Assembly (NCBI RefSeq): GCF_030159095.1
Contig: NZ_BRXS01000010.1
Coordinates: 1 to 64,000, forward strand
Direction: 5' to 3'
DNA length: 64,000 bases
DNA from: Roseisolibacter agri
Lineage (GTDB): Bacteria; Gemmatimonadota; Gemmatimonadetes; Gemmatimonadales; Gemmatimonadaceae
Made by a program: the position numbers and the translations under genes. Position 1 is the stretch's first letter. Each line of letters begins with the position of its first letter. Below are positions 54,667-63,659 of this stretch, one piece after another. Under the pieces are notes generated by a model. It had not been told where the DNA came from. It was given only the letters and a program-made list of their open reading frames with translations, and made no database searches.

Positions 54667-54707
54667 CGAAGGGGAGCCCCGACACGGGGCTCCCCTTCGT
54701 CGTTCCG
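54667..54707 (+). terminator. Strong hairpin terminator after the sigma gene
   Basis: CGAAGGGGAGCCCC and CGGGGCTCCCCTTCG form a 14-15 bp stem with a short loop, followed by TCGTTC. 27 bases after the sigma stop. The T tract is poor, but the stem is the best classical terminator on this side of the window. Confidence 0.8.
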
Positions 54708-54792
54708 GCGCAGCCGCGGGCGCACGCACGAGGCCGCCTGCACGGGGCGATTCGTGACGTGGGACGCCGCTTGGCCTCATGAACGCTCCGGA

Positions 54793-54800
54793 TATCTTCC
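54793..54800 (+). promoter_or_regulatory. Candidate -7 box TATCTTCC for the response regulator
   Basis: TATCTTCC lies 59 bases before ATG 54860. It supports that ATG over the in-frame ATG at 54779, which would lie upstream of the transcription start. Confidence 0.4.
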
Positions 54801-54859
54801 GAAGCCGGCCCGCCGCGATCCACGCGACGCCGGCGCTTCCCGCGTCCCATCCCGGTCGT

Positions 54860-55309
54860 ATGCACGATCCGTCCGAACCCCGCCCCACGGCGCCCGCCGC
54901 GACTCCGAGCGACGCCGCGCGCCCCCGCGCGCTGCTGGTGGACGACGAGCCGGTGATCCGCCAGGCGCTGCGCCGCTTCTTCGTGCGCATGGGGTGGGAC
55001 GTCGACGAGGCCGAGGACGGGACCGAGGCGCTGCGCCACCTGCTGGGCGACGACGACGGGGCGCCGACGCGCGAGTACGCGGTGATCATCTCGGACCTGC
55101 GCATGCCCGGCATCTCCGGCATCGAGCTGCACGCGCGGCTCGCGGCCGCGCGGCCCGAGCTGCTCGACCGGCTGATCCTCTCGACGGGCGACTCGGTGTC
55201 GTCGGAGGCCGCGGACTTCCTGCGCCACTCGAGCTGCCCGGTGCTGAACAAGCCGTTCGAGCTGGCCGAGCTGCGCGCGATGCTCGCGCGCGTGCACGCA
55301 CCGGGCTGA
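54860..55309 (+). CDS. Single-domain response regulator
   Basis: 149 residues from ATG 54860 (in-frame ATG 54779 is less likely). After a Pro/Ala leader of about 20 residues comes one receiver domain: LLVDDEPVIRQAL (acidic pair), VIISDLRMPGISGIEL (phospho-acceptor Asp), LSTGDSVS (switch Thr/Ser) and VLNKPFELAEL (Lys). No output domain. Could serve a hybrid pathway or the orphan kinase at 30452. Confidence 0.9.
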   Translation: MHDPSEPRPTAPAATPSDAARPRALLVDDEPVIRQALRRFFVRMGWDVDEAEDGTEALRHLLGDDDGAPTREYAVIISDLRMPGISGIELHARLAAARPELLDRLILSTGDSVSSEAADFLRHSSCPVLNKPFELAELRAMLARVHAPG

Positions 55310-55380
55310 GCGCGCACCGGCACCGGCGCGCCCGAGCGCGCGCGAGGCGCGCAGCGCTCCCCCTCACGAACCGGCGCAGG

Positions 55381-55388
55381 TAGCTTGC
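55381..55388 (+). promoter_or_regulatory. Candidate -7 box TAGCTTGC, leaderless promoter
   Basis: TAGCTTGC, four bases, then GTG 55393. Same spacing as 9761, 27784 and 50336. Confidence 0.6.
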
Positions 55389-55392
55389 CCGG

Positions 55393-56076
55393 GTGACGTC
55401 GTCTGCCCGCCTGCCGCTCTTCCCGCTGCCGCTCGTGCTGTTCCCCGGTGCGACGCTGCCGTTGCACGTCTTCGAGCCGCGCTACCGCGCGCTGCTCGCG
55501 GACTGCGAGCGTGGGGACGGGCGCTTCGGCATCGTGTTGAGCGCGGGGAGCGAGCCGCCGCGCGCCGGGGCCGTGGGCTGCGTGGCCGAGCTGCGCGACG
55601 TCGTGACGCTGCCCGACGGACGCTCCAACATCCTCGTCGAGGGCGCCGAGCGCTTCGCCGTCGCGCGACTGGTGGAGTCGGAGACCGCGTACCTGGTGGC
55701 CGAGGTGCGTCCGTGGACCGACGAGCCGGAGCCCGACGCGCACGACACGCTGCGCACGTTGGACGCGGGGACGCGCGAGGCGTTCCAGCGCGTGGCGCGC
55801 GCCGCGCGCGCGATCGCCGACGACGGCGACCCGATCCCCGACCTGCCGTCCGATCCGGCCGCGCTGTCGTTCGCGATCGCGGCGGCCGTGGAGCTGGAGC
55901 TGGGCACGCGCCAGCGGCTGCTGTCGTCGCGGTCCGCGGTGGCGCGGCTGCGCGAGGTGCACGAGATGCTGACGCGCGCGCTGCCGGGCGTGGAGATGCG
56001 CGCGCAGGTGCACGTGGGCGCTCGGCGCAACGGGCACGGGCCGTACGCGCCGCCCGACGCTCCGCCGTCGGCCTGA
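55393..56076 (+). CDS. LON peptidase substrate-binding domain protein
   Basis: 227 residues from GTG 55393. LPLFPLPLVLFPGATLPLHV then FEPRYRALLADC and GDGRFGIVL is the LON N-terminal domain signature; NILVEGAERFAV continues it. The helical half covers about 120-200. No ATPase or peptidase domain follows, so this is the stand-alone LON-N type of unknown role. Directly abuts glcD. Confidence 0.92.
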   Translation: MTSSARLPLFPLPLVLFPGATLPLHVFEPRYRALLADCERGDGRFGIVLSAGSEPPRAGAVGCVAELRDVVTLPDGRSNILVEGAERFAVARLVESETAYLVAEVRPWTDEPEPDAHDTLRTLDAGTREAFQRVARAARAIADDGDPIPDLPSDPAALSFAIAAAVELELGTRQRLLSSRSAVARLREVHEMLTRALPGVEMRAQVHVGARRNGHGPYAPPDAPPSA

Positions 56077-57561
56077 ATGGCGGCGCACACTGCGGAGATC
56101 GGAGGGCACGCGCTGGACGCCGACGCGCTCGCGCGCGTGGCCGCGGCGCTGACCGCGATCGTCGGCGAGCGGCACGTGCTGCGGCGTCCCAGCGCGCTGC
56201 GCGTCTACGACTCCGACGGCCTGCCGGGCTACCACCGGCAGCCGGCGCTGGCGGTGCTGCCCGGCACGCGCGACGAGCTGGTGGCGGTGGTGCGCGCGCT
56301 GGCGGCGGAGGGCGCGCCGTTCGTCGCGCGTGGCGCGGGCACCGGGCTCTCGGGCGGCTCGCTCGCCGACGGCATCGTCGTCGTGGGGCTGAACCGGCTG
56401 AATCGCATCGTGTCGATCGACGCCGAGAACGCGCTCGCGGTGGTGGAGCCGGGCGTGGTGAACGTGACGCTGACGCGCGCGGTGGCGCCGTACGGGCTGC
56501 ACTACGCGCCCGATCCGTCCAGCCAGAGCGCGTGCACCATCGGCGGCAACGTGGCGGAGAACGCGGGCGGGCCGCACTGCCTGAAGTACGGCGTGACGCT
56601 CAACCACGTCGCCGCCGTGACGGTGCTGCTGCCCAGCGGCGAGATCGTCACCCTCGGCGACGCGGACGGCGAGGACGACGGCTACGACCTGCTGGGCGCG
56701 TTCGTCGGCAGCGAGGGGTGCTTCGGCATCGCGCTCGACGTGACGGTGCGGCTGGCGCGCGATCCGCAGGCGGTGCGCACGCTGCTGGCCGACTTCGCCG
56801 ACATGGACGACGCGGCGCGCGCGGTATCGCGCATCATCGCGGCCGGCATCGTCCCCGCCGCGCTGGAGATGATGGACGGCGCGGCGATCCGCGCGGTGGA
56901 GGCGTCGATCTACGCGGCCGGCTATCCGACGGACGCGGCGGCGATCCTGCTGTGCGAGCTCGATGGGCTGGCGGCGGGGCTGGACGAGGACGCGGCGCGC
57001 GTCGCGGCGCTCTGCCGGGCCGAGGGCGCGCGCGACGTGGCGGTGGCCAGCGACGCGGCGCAGCGCGCGCGCCTCTGGCAGGGGCGCAAGAAGGCGTTCG
57101 GCGCGATGGGCCGCATCGCCCCGCACCTCGTGCTCCAGGACGCGGTGGTGCCGCGCACGCGGCTGCCCGCGGTGCTCGCGCGCATCGCCGAGATCGGCGC
57201 GTCGCACGGCGTGCGCATCGGCAACGTCTTCCACGCGGGCGACGGCAACCTGCACCCGAACATCAGCTACGACGCGCACGACGCCGACGAGAGCGCGCGC
57301 GTGCACGCCGCGATGTCGGAGGTGATGCAGGCGTGCATCGACGCCGGCGGCACCATCACCGGCGAGCACGGCGTGGGGCTGGACAAGCGCGACTACATGG
57401 ACGCGCTGTTCGACGCGCCGTCGCTGGCCGCGATGTGCCGGCTGCGCGACGTGTTCGATCCGGAGCGCCGCGCGAACCCGGGCAAGGTCGTGCCGGTGCA
57501 CGCGTGCCGCGAGTGGCACGCGACGCCCGCCGTGCGCCGGCACGCGGGAGCCGCGTCGTGA
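56077..57561 (+). CDS. glcD: Glycolate oxidase FAD-binding subunit GlcD
   Basis: 494 residues. FAD-linked oxidase (PCMH fold): VARGAGTGLSGGSLADGIVV, the pyrophosphate region SSQSACTIGGNVAENAGGPH, and VGSEGCFGIALDVTVRL. The C-terminal domain has GNVFHAGDGNLHPNI and GGTITGEHGVGLDKR with catalytic His. Oxidises glycolate or D-lactate. First of glcDEF; stop overlaps glcE start. Confidence 0.93.
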   Translation: MAAHTAEIGGHALDADALARVAAALTAIVGERHVLRRPSALRVYDSDGLPGYHRQPALAVLPGTRDELVAVVRALAAEGAPFVARGAGTGLSGGSLADGIVVVGLNRLNRIVSIDAENALAVVEPGVVNVTLTRAVAPYGLHYAPDPSSQSACTIGGNVAENAGGPHCLKYGVTLNHVAAVTVLLPSGEIVTLGDADGEDDGYDLLGAFVGSEGCFGIALDVTVRLARDPQAVRTLLADFADMDDAARAVSRIIAAGIVPAALEMMDGAAIRAVEASIYAAGYPTDAAAILLCELDGLAAGLDEDAARVAALCRAEGARDVAVASDAAQRARLWQGRKKAFGAMGRIAPHLVLQDAVVPRTRLPAVLARIAEIGASHGVRIGNVFHAGDGNLHPNISYDAHDADESARVHAAMSEVMQACIDAGGTITGEHGVGLDKRDYMDALFDAPSLAAMCRLRDVFDPERRANPGKVVPVHACREWHATPAVRRHAGAAS

Positions 57562-58772
57562 CGACCGCCGCGACGGCGCCGGAGACGCTGCCCCTCTTCG
57601 GCGCGCCGCGCGACGAGCCCGAGACGGCGGCGCTGGTGCGCGAGGCGGCGTCGCGCGGCACGCGCCTGCGACTCGTGGGCGGCGGCACGTGGGCGGGCGG
57701 CGGTCGGCCGGTGCGCGCGGACGCGACGCTGCGGCTGTCGGCGCTGCACGGCATCGTCGATTACGTGCCGGGCGACCTCACGCTCACCGCGCGCGCGGGC
57801 ACGCCGCTGTCCGAGATCGCGCGCGTGACGGCGGCGGAGCGCCAGCTCCTCGCGCTCGATCCGTTCGGCGACGCGGCGGGCACCATCGGCGCGACGGTCG
57901 CCACGGCATCGGTCGGGCCGCTCGCGCACGCGTTCGGCGGGCCGCGCGACAACGTGCTGGGGCTCGCGTTCGTCACCGGCACGGGCGACGTCGTGCGCGC
58001 GGGCGGTCGCGTGGTGAAGAACGTCGCCGGCTTCGACCTCGTGCGGCTGCTCACGGGCGCGTGGGGCACGCTCGGCGCGCTCACGGAGGTCAGCGTGCGG
58101 CTGCGCGCGCTCCCCGAGGTGGACGCGACGGTCGCCGTCGCGCTGCCGTCCGTGCGCGAGCTGGATGCGTGGCTGGCGCGCCTGCGCGCCGCGTCGCTCG
58201 CCGCGTGGGCGCTGGAGCTGGTGAACGCGCCGCTGGCCACGCAGCTGGACGCGGGCGACCGCGCGCTGCTGCTGGCACGGCTGGCCGGCAACGCCTCCGC
58301 CGTCGACGCGCAGCGCGCGACGCTCGCCACGCTCGGCGATCTCCGCGAGCTGCCGCCCGACGTGTGGGCACGGCTGCGCGGCTGCGAGCCCGCGGATGCG
58401 ATCGTCGCGCGGATCTCCGCGCGGCCGTCGCGCCTCGCCGCGCTGTGCGCGGAGCTGTTCGCGCCCGCCGCGCGCGCGTTCGGGCTGATGGCGCATGCCA
58501 GCGTCACGCGCGGCGTCGTGCGCTTCGTGCTGCCGGGCGCGGACGGCTTCGGCATGCCGCGCGCGTCGGCACCCGCCACGGATGCGCCGCCCGTGCGCCG
58601 CGTGCTGGAGCGCGCCCCCGCCGCGCTCTGGCCCATGCTCGCGGCCGACTGGAGCGCGCCACGCGCCACCGACGCGCTGTCACGCCGCGTACGCGCCGCG
58701 TTCGACCCGCACGGCCTTCTCAACCCCGGCGCGATGGACGCGCCGGACGCCGGTCCCGCCGCATCATCATGA
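57558..58772 (+). CDS. glcE: Glycolate oxidase FAD-binding subunit GlcE
   Basis: 404 residues from GTG 57558 (GTGA overlap). Second FAD-binding subunit: LVGGGTWAGGGRP, LTLTARAGTPLSEI, LDPFGDAAGTIGATVATASV, VKNVAGFDLVRLLTGAWGTL, the usual GlcE pattern. C-terminus ends AAFDPHGLLNPGAM. Works with GlcD and the iron-sulphur subunit. Confidence 0.92.
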   Translation: MTTAATAPETLPLFGAPRDEPETAALVREAASRGTRLRLVGGGTWAGGGRPVRADATLRLSALHGIVDYVPGDLTLTARAGTPLSEIARVTAAERQLLALDPFGDAAGTIGATVATASVGPLAHAFGGPRDNVLGLAFVTGTGDVVRAGGRVVKNVAGFDLVRLLTGAWGTLGALTEVSVRLRALPEVDATVAVALPSVRELDAWLARLRAASLAAWALELVNAPLATQLDAGDRALLLARLAGNASAVDAQRATLATLGDLRELPPDVWARLRGCEPADAIVARISARPSRLAALCAELFAPAARAFGLMAHASVTRGVVRFVLPGADGFGMPRASAPATDAPPVRRVLERAPAALWPMLAADWSAPRATDALSRRVRAAFDPHGLLNPGAMDAPDAGPAASS

Positions 58773-60076
58773 GCTCCACCGCCCTTCCCGTCGCCGCGCC
58801 GTGCGCGCTCCCCGGCACGCCGCTCGCCGACGTCCGATCGGGGATCGACGCGTGCGTGCACTGCGGCTTCTGCCTGCAGGCGTGCCCCACGTACGTGAAC
58901 CTGCAGGACGAGAACGACTCGCCGCGCGGCCGCATCCTGCTGATGCGCGAGGTGCTCGAGGGGACGCTGCCCGTCGACGACCCCGACGTGCAGACGCACA
59001 TCGACCGCTGCCTGGGCTGCCGCGCGTGCGAGACCGCATGTCCGTCGGGCGTGCCGTACGGCCAGATGCTGGAGGCGATGCGCGCGACGCTGGCCGAGGG
59101 GCGCCCGCGCCCGCTCGTGGCGCGCGTGATCCTCGGCACCTTCGCGCGCCGGTGGCTGCTGGCGCTCGTGCTCTTCGGCGCGCGCGTGCTGCGCGCGACC
59201 CGCATCCCGGGCCTGCTCGCGCGCGTGGTGCGCGGGCGCCTGGGCTTCGCGATGGCGATGCTCGCCTCGACGCGCCGCGCTGTGCCGACGCGCGGCTGGC
59301 GCGCCGCGGGCGACGGCGCGCGCGGGCCGGCCGTGCTGCTGGAGGGCTGCGTGATGCGCGGCCTCTACGCGCACACGCACGCCGCCACGCGCCGCACGCT
59401 CGCGCACAACGGCTACCGCATGACGGCGGCGCGCAGGCAGGGGTGCTGCGGCGCGCTGCACGCGCACGCGGGCGACCTCGAAGGCGCGCGGGCGCTCGCG
59501 CGCACCAACATCGCCGCGTTCGAGCGCGCGCCGGACGCCACGATCGTCACCAACTCCGCGGGCTGCGGCGCGATGCTCAAGGAGTACGGGCACCTGCTGG
59601 CCGACGATCCCGCGTGGGCCGAGCGTGCGCACGCCGTCGCGCAGCGGGCGCGTGACGTGAGCGAGCTGCTGGCGGCGGCCGGCCCGCGCCCCGCACGGGG
59701 CCGCGTGCGTGACGGCGCCGCGCCGGTGCGCGTGACCTACGACGCCCCCTGCCATCTGCTGCACGCGCAGCGCCTCGCGGACCCGCCGCTGGCGGTGCTG
59801 CGCGCGGTGGGCGGCGTGGAGCTAGTGCCGCTGGCCGAGGCGGACCAGTGCTGCGGCAGCGCGGGGATCTACAACCTGATCGAGCCCGAGACGTCGGACG
59901 CGGTGCTCGCGCCCAAGCTGCAGCACGTCGCGGAGACGGGCGCCGCGCTGGTGGCGAGCGGCAATCCGGGGTGCCTGATGCAGCTGGGCGCGGGGCTCGC
60001 GCGCAGCGGGTTGGCCGCGCGCGTGGTCCATCCGGTGGAGCTGCTGGACGCCGCGTACGCGTCGGCGCCGCGCTAG
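58769..60076 (+). CDS. glcF: Glycolate oxidase iron-sulphur subunit GlcF
   Basis: 435 residues from ATG 58769 (ATGA overlap). Two 4Fe-4S motifs: CVHCGFCLQACPTY (about 29-42) and CLGCRACETACPSG (about 79-92). Two CCG domains follow (GCCGALHAHAGD, NSAGCGAMLKEYG; CHLLHAQRL, CCGSAGIYNL, GNPGCLMQL). Passes electrons from GlcDE to the quinone pool at the inner membrane. Confidence 0.94.
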   Translation: MSSTALPVAAPCALPGTPLADVRSGIDACVHCGFCLQACPTYVNLQDENDSPRGRILLMREVLEGTLPVDDPDVQTHIDRCLGCRACETACPSGVPYGQMLEAMRATLAEGRPRPLVARVILGTFARRWLLALVLFGARVLRATRIPGLLARVVRGRLGFAMAMLASTRRAVPTRGWRAAGDGARGPAVLLEGCVMRGLYAHTHAATRRTLAHNGYRMTAARRQGCCGALHAHAGDLEGARALARTNIAAFERAPDATIVTNSAGCGAMLKEYGHLLADDPAWAERAHAVAQRARDVSELLAAAGPRPARGRVRDGAAPVRVTYDAPCHLLHAQRLADPPLAVLRAVGGVELVPLAEADQCCGSAGIYNLIEPETSDAVLAPKLQHVAETGAALVASGNPGCLMQLGAGLARSGLAARVVHPVELLDAAYASAPR

Positions 60077-60405
60077 AGCGCACCCGCAGTCGCCGCGCGA
60101 CGTCTGTTTATCGCGCGACTGTGGCGCGCGCGCCGCACCGGGCGTCGCCGTGTGCTCGCTACATGCGTTTGTACGGCACAGTGCGTCGCGCGCGCATGGA
60201 ACGTGCGAAGGCGACCCCGACACTGACACGGGCCTCGCCCAACGCATCGCGTGACGCGCCGTCGATCGTGCCATGGACCGGGCCGCTGTATATTGGCCGC
60301 GGTTCGGCGACGGAGTGCGCACGGACGTCGGACCGGAGGCCTCGCCCACGTTCGTTCGATCGTTCGCTGTCGCGCCGCGCCCGGCTTACCCTCACGACCT
60401 CCCAC
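60077..60405. other. 329-base gap before the OmpA-like gene
   Basis: Contains the TATATTGG box at 60289-60296 and little else. No tRNA, repeat of groups A-E, or terminator-like stem was seen after glcF. Confidence 0.5.
60289..60296 (+). promoter_or_regulatory. Candidate -7 box TATATTGG for the OmpA-like gene
   Basis: TATATTGG matches TAnnTTnG. Together with the following bases it leaves a 109-base leader before ATG 60406, longer than the other promoters here. Confidence 0.5.
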
Positions 60406-61521
60406 ATGAAGACACGTCTGGTTGTCACTGCCGGCATGCTCGCCGCCCTGGCGCTGCCGTCGCTCGCGTCGGCCCAGCTGCCCACGGGCATCCGGCAGCG
60501 CGCCATCGAGATCGGCGCCATCGGCCGTTACACGATCTTCCCCGACGAGACGCAGACGGACAACGTGATCGCCGGCGGCGGCCGCCTCGGCTACTACATC
60601 TGGAACAACCTGGCCGTCGAGGGCGAGGTGTCGTTCGGCGTCACCAAGCCGACGATCAACCCGTTCCCGAACCGCACGGACCTCGACGACGTCTCGCACA
60701 CGCTGTGGGACGTGCGCCTGCTCTACAACACGCCGCAGCGCGGCCGCACGAGCTTCCACATCGGCGCCGGCTACGGCTACGACGGCTTCGCGCGCGAGCG
60801 CGTGAACGGCGTCGGCCCGCGCGGCCACGGCCCGACCGGCCTGCTCGGCCTGCGCCTCTTCGTCACGCCGCGCGTCACGATCCGCGGCGACGTCGGCGGC
60901 CTGTACGTGATCGACGACAAGGAGCCGCGCGACGAGGCGAACGAGATCGACAACGAGGAGCGCACGCCGCGCTTCGAGCCGAGCATCCGCCTCGGCCTCG
61001 GCATCCTGTTCCGCAACCAGCCGACGACGTCGGTCGTGACGCAGACGATCGCGCGCGTCGACACGGTCCGCGTCGTCACGCCGCCCGACACGATCTACCG
61101 CGACCGCATCGCCGCGGCGACGCAGCCGGGCGCCAACGCGGCGACCAGCACGTCGACGGCGAGCAGCGCGACGGTCGTCATCGGCGTCGTGAACTTCGAC
61201 TTCGACCGCGCCGAGATCTCGAGCGACGCGCGCCGCATCCTGGACGACATCGCGGCGTCGATGTCGCGCCCCGAGGCGACGCAGCTGAAGCTGATCCTGA
61301 CGGGCAACACGGACGCGATCGGCGGCGAGAGCTACAACAACCGCCTCTCCGAGCGCCGCGCCGAGGCCGTGCGCGCGTACCTGGTGAGCAAGGGGATCTC
61401 CGAGAGCCGCATGACGCCGCGCGCCGCGGGCGAGGGCAACCCGGTGGCCTCGAACAGCAACCCCGAGGGCCGCGCGACGAACCGTCGCACGCTCATCGAG
61501 CTGGACAACAGCGGCCGCTGA
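60406..61521 (+). CDS. OmpA-family outer-membrane protein
   Basis: 371 residues from ATG 60406. Signal peptide (about 1-23, ending ASAQ). An eight-strand barrel-like region (about 28-208), a Thr/Ala linker (about 210-255), then an OmpA C-terminal peptidoglycan-binding domain (about 258-368: VVNFDFDRAEISSDARRILD, GNTDAIGGESYNNRLSERRA, RRTLIELD). The Asp of NTD and the Arg of LSERRA, which bind diaminopimelate, are present. Ties the outer membrane to the wall. Confidence 0.93.
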   Translation: MKTRLVVTAGMLAALALPSLASAQLPTGIRQRAIEIGAIGRYTIFPDETQTDNVIAGGGRLGYYIWNNLAVEGEVSFGVTKPTINPFPNRTDLDDVSHTLWDVRLLYNTPQRGRTSFHIGAGYGYDGFARERVNGVGPRGHGPTGLLGLRLFVTPRVTIRGDVGGLYVIDDKEPRDEANEIDNEERTPRFEPSIRLGLGILFRNQPTTSVVTQTIARVDTVRVVTPPDTIYRDRIAAATQPGANAATSTSTASSATVVIGVVNFDFDRAEISSDARRILDDIAASMSRPEATQLKLILTGNTDAIGGESYNNRLSERRAEAVRAYLVSKGISESRMTPRAAGEGNPVASNSNPEGRATNRRTLIELDNSGR

Positions 61522-61552
61522 TGCGCGTCTGACGCGCGCCGCCTGACGGAAC

Positions 61553-61590
61553 GCGACGGGCCGGCTCCTCACGGAGTCGGCCCGTCGTGC
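61553..61590 (+). terminator. Hairpin terminator after the OmpA-like gene
   Basis: GCGACGGGCCGGCTC and GAGTCGGCCCGTCGT pair around CTCACG. Lies 32 bases after the stop and before the next promoter. No T tract. Confidence 0.7.
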
Positions 61591-61635
61591 ATCGTGGGGT
61601 GACGCGCGCCGCTCTCGCGCCTCCGGATGCCGCGA

Positions 61636-61643
61636 TACATTTG
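61636..61643 (+). promoter_or_regulatory. Candidate -7 box TACATTTG, leaderless promoter
   Basis: TACATTTG matches all fixed positions of TAnnTTTG. Five bases separate it from ATG 61649, so the mRNA should be leaderless or nearly so. Confidence 0.7.
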
Positions 61644-61648
61644 GCCGC

Positions 61649-62371
61649 ATGCTGCAGGCGGCGCTGTTCGAGCTCGAGGGCGTGCTGGTCGACACGCACG
61701 CCGCGCGGCGGGAGGCGCTGCGGCGCGCGCTCGCGGACGACGGCGTGACGCTCGCGCCGGCGCAGTACGACGCGTGGTGCGCGGGCCTCTCGCCCGACGC
61801 GGCGGCGGTGGTGGCCGCTGCGCGGCTGGCGCCGACGTCGGAGGCCGCGCGTGCGCTCGACGACACCGCGGTCGAGCTGGTCGCGCGGCGCGCGGAGCGG
61901 GCGTTCGCGGCGCAGCTGGCCGCGGGCGCGACGCTGGCGCCCGGTGCGCGCGAGGCGCTGGACGCGCTCGCCGGCGCGCTGCGCCTCGGTCTCGTCACGC
62001 GCGCGCGACGCCGCGAGGTGGACGGGGTGCTCGCCCTCGCCGGGCTCGAGGCGCACTTTGCGTGCGTCGTGACCGCGGACGACGTGCGGGCGCCGCGGCC
62101 GGCGGCGGACGGGCACCGACTGGCGCTGGCGCGGCTGGCCGCGCGCGGCGGCGCGGCGCCAGCCGCGACGGTCGCGTTCGAGGACGACGCGCTCGGCGTC
62201 GCGGCCGCACGCGCCGCCGGCCTGCGGACGGTCCGCGTGGCATCATCCGCGCACCGCGCGTCGGACGACGACGAGCGCGGCGCCTCGCCGGACGCCCGGC
62301 TCACGACGCTCGCCGGCCTCACCCCGGGCTCGCTCGCGGCCCTTCTCGATCTCGCTCCCGTTCCGACATGA
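61649..62371 (+). CDS. HAD-like protein lacking both catalytic aspartates
   Basis: 240 residues. The fold matches HAD hydrolases of the phosphoglycolate/beta-phosphoglucomutase type: opening ALFELEGVLVDTHAARREAL, then LGLVTRARR, and AFEDDALGVAAARAAGLRTV. But motif I reads FELEG where active enzymes have FDLDG (both Asp replaced by Glu), and the motif III Lys (GKP) is Arg (PRP). Probably inactive as a phosphatase, or of changed chemistry. Coupled by ATGA to the YgfZ-like gene. Confidence 0.85.
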   Translation: MLQAALFELEGVLVDTHAARREALRRALADDGVTLAPAQYDAWCAGLSPDAAAVVAAARLAPTSEAARALDDTAVELVARRAERAFAAQLAAGATLAPGAREALDALAGALRLGLVTRARRREVDGVLALAGLEAHFACVVTADDVRAPRPAADGHRLALARLAARGGAAPAATVAFEDDALGVAAARAAGLRTVRVASSAHRASDDDERGASPDARLTTLAGLTPGSLAALLDLAPVPT

Positions 62372-63570
62372 CCGCTCCCACGCCTCCGTCCGCGCGCGCC
62401 GTGGGCTCCGCGCCCTCCGCGCCGCCGACGCTGGTCCGCGACTACGGCGACCCGGCGACGGAGTACGCGGCGCTGCGCACCGGCGCGCTGCTCGTGGACC
62501 GCAGCCATCGCGACCGCTGGACGCTCCGCGGCGCCAAGGCGCGCGAGACGCTGACCGGGCTGGTCACCAACGACGTCGCGGCGCTCGCGGCGGGCCACGG
62601 CTGCTACGCCGCCGCGCTGACGCCCAAGGGGAAGATCATCGCCGACGTGCGCGTGTTCGCGATCGACGGCGGCACCGCCGTCCCGCCCAGCGTCGACGGC
62701 GTGCGGACGTGGCTGGACGACGTCGCGCTCGTGGTCGACGTCCCCGCGCGTGCGGCCGAGGGGTGGGGCGGGATGCTGAAGAAGTACGTGAACCCGCGCC
62801 TGGCGCCGTACGCGCGCATCACCGAGCAGGTGCGCGCCTTCGGGTTGTACGGCGTGCACGCGCGCGACGCGCTGGCGGCCGCGTTCGGGACGCCGCCGTC
62901 GGCGCTGTCGCAGCTGGCGCCGTACGGCCACGCGACGCTCACGTCGGGCGGCGAGGCGCTGCTGGTGGTGCGCGTTCCCGACCTGGGGCTCGACGGCTTC
63001 GAGGTGCTGGTGCCGGCGTCGGCGTTCGACGCGGCGTGGGCGCGCGTGGCGGGCGCGGCGCCGGGGATCGTCGCCGGCGGCGAGCTGGCGTACGCGATCG
63101 CGCGCGTGGAAGCGGGCTACCCCGAGTGGGGCCAGGACGTGGACGACGGCACGCTGCCGCAGGAGGCGAACCTCGACGAGCTGCGGGCGATCTCGTACAC
63201 GAAGGGGTGCTACACCGGGCAGGAGGTCGTCGCGCGCATCCACTTCCGCGGGCACGTGAACCGGCACCTGCGCGGGCTGGCGTATCCGCCCGACGGGACG
63301 CCGGTGCCGCGCGGCGCGCAGCTGCTGGACGAGGAGGGGCGCGTCGTGGGCGACGTGCGCTCGAGCATGCTCTCGCCGCGCCTCGGCGGCGTCGCGCTGG
63401 GGATGGTGCGCCGCGAGGTGCCGCTCGGCGCGGTGCTGACCGCGCGGTGGAGCTCGACCCCGGAGGACGGGGCGGCGGGTGACGGAGCGGCGGCTGGCGC
63501 GACGGCGGACGATCCGCGCTTCCGCACCGAGCGGGGCGTGACGGTGGGGCCGCTTCCCTTCCCGCTCTAG
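62368..63570 (+). CDS. YgfZ/GcvT-like folate-binding protein
   Basis: 400 residues from ATG 62368 (ATGA overlap). GcvT-like aminomethyltransferase fold: RTGALLVDRSHRDRWTLRGA, LVTNDVAALAAGHGCYAAAL, TPKGKIIADVRVF, and the YgfZ signature KGCYTGQEVVARIHFRGHVN. The single Cys of KGCYxGQE marks YgfZ-type proteins that help assemble iron-sulphur enzymes with tetrahydrofolate. C-terminal beta-barrel at about 300-370. Confidence 0.9.
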   Translation: MTAPTPPSARAVGSAPSAPPTLVRDYGDPATEYAALRTGALLVDRSHRDRWTLRGAKARETLTGLVTNDVAALAAGHGCYAAALTPKGKIIADVRVFAIDGGTAVPPSVDGVRTWLDDVALVVDVPARAAEGWGGMLKKYVNPRLAPYARITEQVRAFGLYGVHARDALAAAFGTPPSALSQLAPYGHATLTSGGEALLVVRVPDLGLDGFEVLVPASAFDAAWARVAGAAPGIVAGGELAYAIARVEAGYPEWGQDVDDGTLPQEANLDELRAISYTKGCYTGQEVVARIHFRGHVNRHLRGLAYPPDGTPVPRGAQLLDEEGRVVGDVRSSMLSPRLGGVALGMVRREVPLGAVLTARWSSTPEDGAAGDGAAAGATADDPRFRTERGVTVGPLPFPL

Positions 63571-63599
63571 GCGATCCGCCGACGCGGCGAGTGGGAAAA

Positions 63600-63641
63600 C
63601 AAGAGCGGGGCGCGTCGCTGTCGCGACGCGCCCCGCTCTTG
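63600..63641. terminator. Bidirectional hairpin terminator
   Basis: CAAGAGCGGGGCGCGTCG and CGACGCGCCCCGCTCTTG form an 18 bp perfect stem around a six-base CTGTCG centre. Between convergent genes ending at 63570 and 63660. GGGAAAACAAG on the left provides a T-rich tail for the minus-strand transcript. Confidence 0.85.
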
Positions 63642-63659
63642 CCAAACCGAGCCAGGAGA

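Noticed and set aside
60073-63645. 1190-residue minus-strand reading frame
   Set aside because: Covers OmpA-like, HAD-like and YgfZ-like genes in antisense; no motifs and implausible composition.
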